Below, piece by piece: positions 1 through 6,636 of a DNA stretch of 64,000 nt (position 1 is its first letter; each line of letters begins with the position of its first letter). The position numbers were made by a program, and so were the translations under genes. This DNA is from JAKLIX01 sp964605655. GTDB lineage: Bacteria > Bacteroidota > Bacteroidia > Bacteroidales > CAIXZF01. The notes beneath the pieces were generated by a model. That model was not told the origin of the DNA. It did not search any database and worked only from the letters and a program-made list of their open reading frames with translations. The stretch spans positions 1 through 64,000 of the forward strand of contig CAZSDK010000021.1 of the NCBI GenBank assembly GCA_964605655.1, written 5' to 3'.

Positions 1-2
1 CA

Positions 3-415
3 CATAGTGATCACTATCCTGGCCAAGACCCTTTTTCTATTTACATGGATTCTATTCGGGTCACAGGCAGAAAACAAATGTCGCCTATGATACCATTTCG
101 CTGGAGGACATCAACCTTTTGAATGAGCCCGAGATTGTTTATCAGTCCAGAAAGAACCATAAGACCTCAAAACTCATCGACCCGTTTGTTGCCGGAGAGG
201 TCAATCGTTTTACCATCAATGCAGCCTACATCCTGAGAGACACGATAAAGGTTTTAGGCACTAAAGAGATCCCCCCTGCCACATTTGGGATTTTCTATGA
301 TGACTTGAATGACCCCATGACCGGAGGCACGGGTTGGACGATGAAAGTCTGCCAGGATCATAGCATCCCTTTCATTAATCAGAGCGTCTGGTTCCATTGG
401 TTAGAATCAGTGTAA
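3..415 (+). CDS. 3' end of an unidentified gene, apparently frameshifted
   Basis: The gene runs in from the left edge. Positions 3-74 read sensibly in one frame (HSDHYPGQDPFSIYMDS...) and from about position 74 the sensible reading continues one frame back (NVAYDTISLEDINLL...) to the stop at 413-415. The switch falls in the A-run at 71-74 and fits loss of one base, either a real mutation or a sequencing error. A TTG at 119 could start a 98-residue remnant. The C-terminal part has a GGTGWTMKVC stretch followed by an IPF..QSVW segment, which recalls SLOG/DprA-like Rossmann proteins, but this is only a resemblance. Function unknown. Confidence 0.4.
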
Positions 416-454
416 GGGAAATCCTTCCGGGGTATCTCAGCCTTTGAAGGGGTA

Positions 455-3022
455 TTAATTTTTAAGGCACCTCACTGAATATCCCACCAATTTTGAAGCA
501 TCCTGGCGAAGAACATTACCACCTCCGTACCATAAGTTAAAGGAAATCGCATCATTGACGGAAGTGGCCGTCGAAGTGTAAAAACCGGCAGACGTCAGCA
601 TCGTTGTAAATCCGCCGTAATAGTCCCGGTTCCCGGAACCTATGGCTGTAAACCCGGTCTCATTGGTTGCCAGGTTGTTATTCGGATTCCAATGGGTATA
701 CCCGGTCTCTTTTAATTTCCCTCCGAGGAAATCCCCCTGCCAACCCGTCAGTTCGCAGTCATAACCCGGTTCCAGGAAAGTCAGCATCGTACACCATTCA
801 TCGTTGGTAGGAATATGCCAGCCATCCGGACAAATCCCCTGTACCCCTTCATCGGTGGAATACTGCATCAGTTCACCCCATTGGTAAAAGGCACCATAGA
901 CCGCACAATTTGCCGGATTATTGTCGTTGCAGTATTTCTCGATGGTACCGTTGTTGGTCATCGTGGAGGCACCCAGTACCATAGTCCCTATATTCAGGTT
1001 CTCCTTAAACCAGCATTGATTCCCGATCTTCACGGTATTGTATGTCTGACCGCCATGGACAACCGTGGGAATTCCCGGGCAGGGTACGGCCATTAGTGCA
1101 GTAAATCCAATATGTAAGGTGTCGAAAGCAATCTGCGAACAGGTATCTGTCAGCGTCCATTTCAGGGAGTATGTTTCTCCGGTCACACCACTGAATCCTG
1201 AATTACAGGATGTGGGGGCTGTCAACTGGCCCCCGGTGCCTGAAAGGATAGTCCAGGTACCGGTTTCATCCTGGGCGGGACAGGTAGCAGCCAGCACCGT
1301 GGTGTTGCCAACGACCCCCGGCTGATCCGGACCGGCATCGACGTTGCCCATAGGCAGGCATTGATTCCGGAGACACCTGACTGAATTACTGTGGGTCTTG
1401 CTGCCTGATCCCTTAAGGAAACTTCCGGAATCCCAGGAAAGTCCGTAACCCCAGGCTTCATAACTATCGTGCTGGTTTGAGGTGAAAAAGTAATTCACGG
1501 TCAATAAGCCGGAAAAACCTCCGTTTGAAGCCATGTAACCCGCTGCCAGTGCACGGAAACCACTTTCATTGTCACCACTGATGTTCGGGGCCGCCCAGTG
1601 CCAGTTGCCGGTCTCTTTCAACTTCCCGCCTGCCTGGGTGGTTCCACCCAGGTAATCGCACAATAGCGTGAAATCGGCATCAGTGGGCAGATGCCAGCCT
1701 GAAGGGCAGATACCCTGCACACCGGGATCGGTCGAATAATCCATCATTTCATCCCAGGTGTATAAACCGCCATATTCCAGGCACTTTAAAGGATCATTAC
1801 CATAACAGTGTTTCTCGATGATCCCGTTGTCAGTGGCGGTAACGGCCTCCGTCAGCATGTTGCCGGAATTCAGGTTCTCCCGCATCCAGCATTGATCGCC
1901 GATCTTCACTGTATGATACTCCTGACCCATATAAGTCAGCTTAGGGATACCCGGACAGGTAATACCGTCAGTATCGGAAAAGCTGATGTGGACAGTATCG
2001 CTGCCGGAAAAGCCACAGGCATTCTGCTTGGTCCACACGAGGTAATAGGAATGGCCTTCAATACCCGTGAAAGTGGAGGTCGGGGAAGTGGACGATCCCA
2101 GGCTGCCACCGGCTCCTGCGATAACAGCCCATTGACCGCTTTCTCCCGATGTAAGATCTCCGGCAGAAAGGTTCACGGTGCTACCAGTCACATCCAGTTG
2201 GTCAGACCCGGCATCTGCAACCGCAAACTGATAGCATAGCCTGACTGTCATGTCATCGTAATGCGTACTGCATGAATTGGCAATGGTCCACCGCAACTCA
2301 TAGCTGTTACCGATTAATCCGCTGAACTGGGATGTCGGGGAATGGATATCCGTAAACTGCCCTCCTGCACCGCTGACCACTGACCAGGTCCCGGTCCCGC
2401 AAACCGGGTCATTGCCTGCAAGCAGCAGGCTGGTCCCAACCACATTTCGGTCTTCACCAGCATCAGGCATTGTCGGCTGAGGCACACATCCGGCACCGCA
2501 AATCTCAAACCAGTTGCCCGGGTTACGCACATTCAGACAGCCCGTTGTCAGGTTGTAAATGATCATCCCCTCCTGTGGATCGGTTATCGCATCACGCTCC
2601 TGGTCTGTCATCTTCCGGATTCCCGCCTCATTGGCGTAAAAGGCATAGGGAACTGACAATAACTGGGTGGTCCCCAGCCATTCGTATGCGCCGGTACCTG
2701 TCGGGTCAAAATCCAGCTTGATGAAATACCTCCCTGAACCCCATGGTATAGAGGTAAAGTCTCCGGTCTCCACTGTCCCAGTCCCGATGTCCAAGTTAAT
2801 GAGACCGAGAGAGGACGATGTCGTTGCATGAGTTTCCTCATATACTGCAGGCCCCTGCACGCTGTCTGACAGAATACTTATCCGAAGCAGTACCTCCTGG
2901 TTAAGCAAGATGTTCCCATCGGATGCCCGGGCAACTGCCTGGTAATGGATGGCATGAGGCGACTGTGCAAAAACAGCGGTGGTGCACAAAAGAAACAGCA
3001 AAAGTGGTACAAGCTTTTTCAT
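455..3022 (-). CDS. Secreted protein with two FISUMP domains and three Ig/PKD-like repeats
   Basis: 855 residues with a signal peptide (MKKLVPLLLFLLCTTAVFAQ). Residues 20-135 are the N-terminal module common in Bacteroidota surface proteins (HAIHYQAVARASDG... ending in LLSVPYAFYANEA). Three similar Ig/PKD-like repeats (DAG.D...G....TW...SG.GG) lie near residues 187-268, 268-350 and 560-640. Two FISUMP domains (TIGR02145 type, motifs VKIG.QCW..ENLN, GICP.GWH.PT and C-terminal SVRCL) lie near 354-552 and 646-855. FISUMP proteins are exported and often surface-attached; their molecular role is not settled. No T9SS sorting domain follows. A -7-like box (CAAAGTTA read on plus, 3039-3046) lies just upstream of the start. 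Confidence 0.85.
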   Translation of the reverse strand: MKKLVPLLLFLLCTTAVFAQSPHAIHYQAVARASDGNILLNQEVLLRISILSDSVQGPAVYEETHATTSSSLGLINLDIGTGTVETGDFTSIPWGSGRYFIKLDFDPTGTGAYEWLGTTQLLSVPYAFYANEAGIRKMTDQERDAITDPQEGMIIYNLTTGCLNVRNPGNWFEICGAGCVPQPTMPDAGEDRNVVGTSLLLAGNDPVCGTGTWSVVSGAGGQFTDIHSPTSQFSGLIGNSYELRWTIANSCSTHYDDMTVRLCYQFAVADAGSDQLDVTGSTVNLSAGDLTSGESGQWAVIAGAGGSLGSSTSPTSTFTGIEGHSYYLVWTKQNACGFSGSDTVHISFSDTDGITCPGIPKLTYMGQEYHTVKIGDQCWMRENLNSGNMLTEAVTATDNGIIEKHCYGNDPLKCLEYGGLYTWDEMMDYSTDPGVQGICPSGWHLPTDADFTLLCDYLGGTTQAGGKLKETGNWHWAAPNISGDNESGFRALAAGYMASNGGFSGLLTVNYFFTSNQHDSYEAWGYGLSWDSGSFLKGSGSKTHSNSVRCLRNQCLPMGNVDAGPDQPGVVGNTTVLAATCPAQDETGTWTILSGTGGQLTAPTSCNSGFSGVTGETYSLKWTLTDTCSQIAFDTLHIGFTALMAVPCPGIPTVVHGGQTYNTVKIGNQCWFKENLNIGTMVLGASTMTNNGTIEKYCNDNNPANCAVYGAFYQWGELMQYSTDEGVQGICPDGWHIPTNDEWCTMLTFLEPGYDCELTGWQGDFLGGKLKETGYTHWNPNNNLATNETGFTAIGSGNRDYYGGFTTMLTSAGFYTSTATSVNDAISFNLWYGGGNVLRQDASKLVGYSVRCLKN

Positions 3023-3131
3023 AGGTCTTTTATATGGACAAAGTTATATTTCGAAAGGATCATTCTTTTCGTCTGACTGAATCTACCGCTTTCCGTTTCA
3101 TAGGTCATCCGGTAAAAATATAATAAAATAT

Positions 3132-3299
3132 TTACACTATGGACATCGATGAGTCTTCTCGTTCTTCCTGGGTCAAGTGACTTTCAATCCGGGTCAGTTT
3201 AATCGCCTGACCAATAAGGTTCATCTGGAGTTCATATTCGAAGTTGTCTCGCTCGGGAGTCCCGATTTTGACAGTCAGCTTGTAATCGAATGTTTGATG
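3132..3299 (-). pseudogene. C-terminal fragment of an unrecognised protein
   Basis: The minus strand reads 55 codons with protein-like composition from 3299 (HQTFDYKLTVKIGTPERDN...) to a TAA at 3132-3134. There is no start codon, and the frame meets a TGA a few codons upstream, inside the structured repeat. It looks like the tail of a gene whose front was removed when the repeat or the higBA segment arrived. No family recognised. Confidence 0.35.
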
Positions 3300-3313
3300 G
3301 GGTGAGTGTCATT

Positions 3314-3425
3314 GCTAGTTTCAGTACTTAGGCAAAAACAGAGCGAGAGCCAACCTCAATACCTCTAAGTACTGACACTAGCTCTCGCCTGCCTAGCCGT
3401 CAGGCAGGCTCTGTTTTTGCTCCCC
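3314..3425. repeat. Interleaved inverted repeat, left copy
   Basis: Two inverted repeats are interleaved. Arm A is 3314-3331 and pairs with A' 3365-3382 (17 of 18 positions). Arm B is 3332-3350 and pairs with B' at 3381-3388 plus 3409-3420. B' is split by a 21-nt near-palindrome (about 3388-3408, arms CCTGCCT/AGGCAGG). The order A-B-A'-B' makes the stems compete or form a pseudoknot. The flanks (atgtttgat..g.gtgagtg at 3291-3309 and tgctcccc at 3419-3425) match those of the related copy at 4251-4341. Confidence 0.75.
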
Positions 3426-3559
3426 TTATTGACAAAAGTTGCTACCATGATGTACTGGGAAATTTATACAATACGTTGAAATTCAATTTATAATGGACAT
3501 GTGTGCATCTCGAGCCGCATAATTTTTTCGCTTTTTAGAAATCATGTTACCTAATTAGC

Positions 3560-3592
3560 TAACTTTGCATAAACCCGACTTGAAAACAGGAG
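3560..3592 (+). promoter_or_regulatory. Promoter -7 box and strong Shine-Dalgarno of higBA
   Basis: TAACTTTG at 3560-3567 matches the Bacteroidota -7 consensus TAnnTTTG. AGGAGG at 3587-3592 is a strong ribosome site about 20 nt further on. At the expected start distance (about 3598-3602) the sequence reads attc, not a usable ATG/GTG/TTG in the toxin frame. Confidence 0.5.
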
Positions 3593-3602
3593 GGATTCAT
3601 TC

Positions 3603-3938
3603 AGGGAAATTTTCTATTACAAACGCTACTATCTGGATTTCTTTCTGACACTCAGACCAGAGGTGAAAAAGAAATTCAACTGGACGCTTCAGCTCATTTC
3701 AACCATTGAAGCCGTACCAGAAAAATATTTTAAACATATTACAGACTCAGACGGCCTTTTTGAGATAAGGGTTGAATATGGAAGTGAACACTACAGGGTT
3801 TTCAGCTTCTTTGATGAAGGAAAACTCATTATTCTGGTCAATGGTTTCCAGAAGAAATCCGGGAAAACACCTAAAAGTGAAATTGAAAAAGCAGAAAGAC
3901 TTAAAAAACAGTACTTTAATGAAAAAGACAAAAGATAA
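3603..3938 (+). CDS. higB: HigB/RelE-family (Gp49-like) toxin, start codon apparently lost
   Basis: Type II toxin, predicted ribosome-dependent mRNA nuclease. Homology-like sequence starts at REIFYYKRYYLDFF (3603) and continues through LFEIRVEYG, YRVFSFFDEG, LVNGFQKKS and KTPKSEIEKA, the usual Gp49/HigB pattern. No ATG, GTG or TTG lies in frame before the GTG at 3663, although AGGAGG sits at 3587-3592. Starting at 3663 would drop about 20 conserved N-terminal residues. The reading frame itself is open from 3573. The toxin may be inactive, or may use a rare ATT start. It overlaps the antitoxin start by 20 nt, as expected for a translationally coupled pair. Confidence 0.7.
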   Translation, partial: REIFYYKRYYLDFFLTLRPEVKKKFNWTLQLISTIEAVPEKYFKHITDSDGLFEIRVEYGSEHYRVFSFFDEGKLIILVNGFQKKSGKTPKSEIEKAERLKKQYFNEKDKR

Positions 3939-4224
3939 TCTGACATCATTTGCAGAGCATTTGGATGAGCAATACGGCAAACGTGGAACTGAAGCCAGAG
4001 AAAAATACGAACAGGAGTTTGAAGCCTTCAAACTCGGTGTAATGCTACAGGAACTACGCAAAGAAAAGGGATTGACTCAGGAAGAACTTGCTGAGAGGTG
4101 CGGAACCACAAAGACCTACATTTCACGAATAGAAAACGATGCCAGCGATATTCGCCTTTCAACACTTATGCGCATCATACAGGAAGGACTGGGCGGGCAT
4201 CTGAGGTTGAGTGTGGATTTGTAA
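3919..4224 (+). CDS. higA: HigA-family antitoxin, XRE helix-turn-helix
   Basis: 101 residues from the ATG at 3919, inside the 3' end of the toxin gene. The N-terminal 45 residues are charged and probably helical. Residues 46-95 form an XRE-type HTH (LGVMLQELRKEKGLTQEELA, then KTYISRIEN). HigA-type antitoxins bind both the toxin and their own promoter. An in-frame ATG at 3772 exists inside the toxin gene but would add 49 residues with no family support. The complete antitoxin beside a toxin lacking a proper start fits a decayed module. Confidence 0.85.
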   Translation: MKKTKDNLTSFAEHLDEQYGKRGTEAREKYEQEFEAFKLGVMLQELRKEKGLTQEELAERCGTTKTYISRIENDASDIRLSTLMRIIQEGLGGHLRLSVDL

Positions 4225-4250
4225 GCCCATGTTTGATAGTGTGAGTGCCA

Positions 4251-4341
4251 GAGCCAGAGTGAGTCTTGAGATAAAAAAAACAGAGTGGGTATGAATCTCA
4301 GTATTTCTCAATACTCAGGCTCACACCCACTCTGTTTTTTT
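4251..4341. terminator. Interleaved inverted repeat, right copy; bidirectional terminator
   Basis: Arm A 4251-4271 pairs with A' 4306-4322 (16 of 17 with a 4-nt bulge). Arm B 4273-4290 pairs with B' 4325-4341 (17 bp). B:B' ends in a T-run on both strands, so it can terminate higBA on plus and the tRNA on minus. It has the same A-B-A'-B' order and the same flanks as the copy at 3314-3425, but different arm sequences. Confidence 0.7.
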
Positions 4342-4342
4342 G

Positions 4343-4416
4343 CTCCCCCTGCTGGACTTGAACCAGCGACCCTCTGATTAACAGTCAGATGCTCTAACCA
4401 ACTGAGCTAAGGAGGA
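4343..4416 (-). tRNA. tRNA-Asn (GTT)
   Basis: 74 nt read on minus from 4416. The acceptor stem TCCTCCT pairs with AGGGGGA (one G-T). The D-arm contains AGCTCAGTTGGTTAGAGC. The anticodon loop CTGTTAA lies between TCTGA and TCAGA and gives anticodon GTT. The T-arm is GCTGG-TTCAAGT-CCAGC and the discriminator base is G. CCA is not encoded. The 3' end abuts the T-run of the terminator at 4251-4341. Confidence 0.95.
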
Positions 4417-4479
4417 ATCTGGAATTGGAGTGCAAAGGTAAACAGATATTTCTAATCTGCAAGAGGACTCGTAAAAATT

Positions 4480-4890
4480 TTAACCGCTGAGATCCTTCAG
4501 ATAGTAGACCTCTATCTTCACATCCCCCTTAGGGAAGCTGGACCAATCCGTTTCTGTGATCTCAGCCATCAGGTCATAGCCCTCGTCCATGAGCCGGGCA
4601 ATGGTCTTGTTCTCCCTCCTGGGGACATAACCCAGCTTGGCATCACCGGAATACACCTCCACAGCCCTCTTGTCATAAAGGTTGTGAGGCTCACGGTTCA
4701 GCATCAGGAGCATCCCGGACTCCAACTGGTGGCTTACCTCAGGGCCATCATAGTGCTCAAACCCGGCGATCCAGGTCACCAAAACCCGGACCTTCTGCTG
4801 TCTGTCAGCACTTTCAACCACTTTCCCCGGCATCAGCATCATACCCATGCCTCCCATGAGAAACTTCTTTAGGAAACTTTTTCGGTCCAT
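4480..4890 (-). CDS. HIRAN-domain protein with N-terminal export-like segment
   Basis: 136 residues from the ATG at 4890. An upstream TTG at 4983 would add 31 residues unlike the family and run into the divergent gene. After MDRKSFLKKF comes a short Gly/Met-rich hydrophobic stretch, so the protein may be exported or membrane-attached. Residues about 40-130 resemble HIRAN (TWIAGFEHYDG, LNREPHNLYDKRAVEVY, KLGYVPRREN). HIRAN domains occur fused to DNA repair proteins and also alone; the role of this stand-alone form is not known. It is transcribed toward the tRNA and is divergent from the hydrolase gene. Confidence 0.75.
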   Translation of the reverse strand: MDRKSFLKKFLMGGMGMMLMPGKVVESADRQQKVRVLVTWIAGFEHYDGPEVSHQLESGMLLMLNREPHNLYDKRAVEVYSGDAKLGYVPRRENKTIARLMDEGYDLMAEITETDWSSFPKGDVKIEVYYLKDLSG

Positions 4891-4973
4891 GATAAGGTCT
4901 CTACCCGTAAAGGTAATGAAAATCAGCTTACGACCGGCTCTGCCAGCCTGACAATCAATAAAAACTTTTATAT

Positions 4974-6101
4974 TTGAAATCAATATTCAAGGTGAACATC
5001 AAGAAATTGAAACTGAGGCATAACCATAAAATTTTCGTTAAAGGTTTTTGCCTGATGGCTCTCAGCCTCCCGCTGGCGTCGTGCCTTCTTACCAGGGAGA
5101 AACCGGGAAGGAAGCCCCTGATCATACAGGAGCAGGGAAGCTTCGCCGTGGGAGGAAAAGTCGTTACCGCCCCCGGAACCTTTGACCCCTATCATCCCAC
5201 TTCTCAGGGACAGACACTCCATGGCGACCATGCCTATGTCTTTTATCAGGTCCCGGTGAGGGCGCGGAAATTTCCCCTGGTCTTTCTGCACGGAAATATG
5301 CAGTTCTCAAAGACCTGGGAGACCACCCCTGACGGTAGGGAAGGATTTCAGAATCTTTTCCTCAGGCGCGGCTATGCGGTGTATCTCATCGATCAGCCCC
5401 GGCGCGGCGATGCAGGACGCAGCACGGTCGACGCTAACCTGACAGTAACCCCCGATGAGCAAGCCTGGTTCGATACCTTCCGCCTGGGCATCTGGCCCGA
5501 TTACTTTCCGGGTGTGCAGTTTTCCAGAGACCCGGGCGTCCTCGACCAGTATTTCCGCCAGATAACACCCAACACCGGCGCTTTCGATCCGGAGGTTGCT
5601 GCCGATGCCGTAGCAGCGCTTTTCGACAAGACCGGACCGGGGATCCTGGTCACCCACTCCCAGGGCGGAGGACCTGGCTGGTTAACCGTCATTAAAAATT
5701 CGAATGTTAAAGCTGTCATCTCCTTCGAACCGGGCAGTAACTTCATCTTTCCACAGGGGGAGGTACCTGCCCCCATGCCCAGCTCTGCCGGCCCCCTGGA
5801 AGCCCTGGGCATACCTGAAGAACAGTTTTTACAGCTGACCCGCATCCCCATCATCCTTTATTATGGAGATAATATTCCTGAAGAGCCTACTGAGCATCCC
5901 GGACAGGATTTCTGGCGGGTACGTCTTGCCATGGCCCGTCTATGGAGGGATGCCGTAAACCGGCACGGGGGCGATGTGATCCTGGTGCATCTTCCGGAAA
6001 TAGGGATATATGGCAATACCCACTTCCCTTTCTCCGACCTGAACAATGCGACTATCGCCGACCTCATGCAGCAGTTCCTGAAGGAAAAAGGCCTGGACTG
6101 A
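4974..6101 (+). CDS. Alpha/beta hydrolase, probable lipoprotein
   Basis: 375 residues if the TTG at 4974 is used; a second TTG at 5007 is possible and no clear ribosome site decides. Basic N-terminus, hydrophobic run and lipobox LASC with Cys37 suggest a lipoprotein. The hydrolase fold starts near residue 100 (FPLVFLHGNMQFSKTW, oxyanion region), with GYAVYLIDQPRRGDAG and the nucleophile elbow THSQGG (Ser229). The final active-site His is probably in the GNTHFPF segment near residue 352. Related proteins act on esters or amides, but the substrate cannot be read from sequence. Single gene, divergent from the HIRAN gene. Confidence 0.75.
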   Translation: MKSIFKVNIKKLKLRHNHKIFVKGFCLMALSLPLASCLLTREKPGRKPLIIQEQGSFAVGGKVVTAPGTFDPYHPTSQGQTLHGDHAYVFYQVPVRARKFPLVFLHGNMQFSKTWETTPDGREGFQNLFLRRGYAVYLIDQPRRGDAGRSTVDANLTVTPDEQAWFDTFRLGIWPDYFPGVQFSRDPGVLDQYFRQITPNTGAFDPEVAADAVAALFDKTGPGILVTHSQGGGPGWLTVIKNSNVKAVISFEPGSNFIFPQGEVPAPMPSSAGPLEALGIPEEQFLQLTRIPIILYYGDNIPEEPTEHPGQDFWRVRLAMARLWRDAVNRHGGDVILVHLPEIGIYGNTHFPFSDLNNATIADLMQQFLKEKGLD

Positions 6102-6235
6102 AGGGCTCAGCGTTCTGGTCGAATTCTGCACCTTTTCAAAGTGGGGCAAAGATCCGTTAGTTTCAACTTCATCACACTGGTTTTGTGATTATTATATTAC
6201 ACCACCCCATCATGAACCCACCCAACAACCTGATG

Positions 6236-6299
6236 AATTTTAACAAATTTGTAAGGTCGACCCGATAAATTTTAATGAATTTGTAAGGTTGACCCGATA
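6236..6299. repeat. Two-copy 32-bp tandem repeat
   Basis: Units 6236-6267 and 6268-6299 differ at only four positions. They lie in the 535-bp gap between the hydrolase and cstA. Both translate on plus to a similar tail (NFN.FVR.TR then stop), so they may be duplicated gene-end debris rather than operators. Confidence 0.7.
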
Positions 6300-6300
6300 A

Positions 6301-6405
6301 ATTGGCAGCTTGAAACCTGGAATTAATCCTGAAGAATTTCTCAGGACCTATCCCGAAAGCACCTTCCAGGTAATCCATCCTGAAAATATCTTTGGGTTCG
6401 TGGAA
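6301..6405 (+). pseudogene. Possible C-terminal remnant (34 codons)
   Basis: The reading IGSLKPGINPEEFLRTYPES... runs from just after a stop at 6298 to a TAG at 6403-6405, with no start codon. Composition is protein-like but the piece is short and no family is recognised. The rest of the gap up to the cstA promoter (6406-6537) shows nothing I can name. Confidence 0.2.
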
Positions 6406-6537
6406 TAGTCAGACTCACACCGGTGCAGAAGATGAGCCATTTCCCTCGGAATCTTATATTTCATATTTTATTAAGTTGCAATACAGACACTTAGATTACG
6501 AGATAGAAAATATGAAGTAGGAAGCATGACAAATCCC

Positions 6538-6545
6538 TAATTTTG
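6538..6545 (+). promoter_or_regulatory. Probable cstA promoter (-7 box)
   Basis: TAATTTTG matches the Bacteroidota -7 consensus TAnnTTTG and lies about 90 nt before the cstA start. No clear -33 TTTG is seen at the usual spacing. Confidence 0.4.
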
Positions 6546-6636
6546 CCCCCCGAATGCTCCGGTATTTTCCCTGGTCCCGGGTCATCAGCATTTGATGTAA
6601 AAGAAACCCTGCGTACTGCCCTGTATCTGCCACGCT

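Noticed and set aside
455..3022. T9SS sorting domain on the FISUMP protein
   Set aside because: The protein ends in the FISUMP SVRCLKN motif with no PNP-type sorting sequence after it.
3772..3918. Longer higA start inside higB
   Set aside because: The extra 49 residues are an out-of-frame reading of the toxin gene; the ATG at 3919 gives the usual antitoxin length and overlap.
6236..6299. Replication origin iterons
   Set aside because: Only two 32-bp copies, no dnaA or rep gene nearby, and each copy reads like a gene tail.
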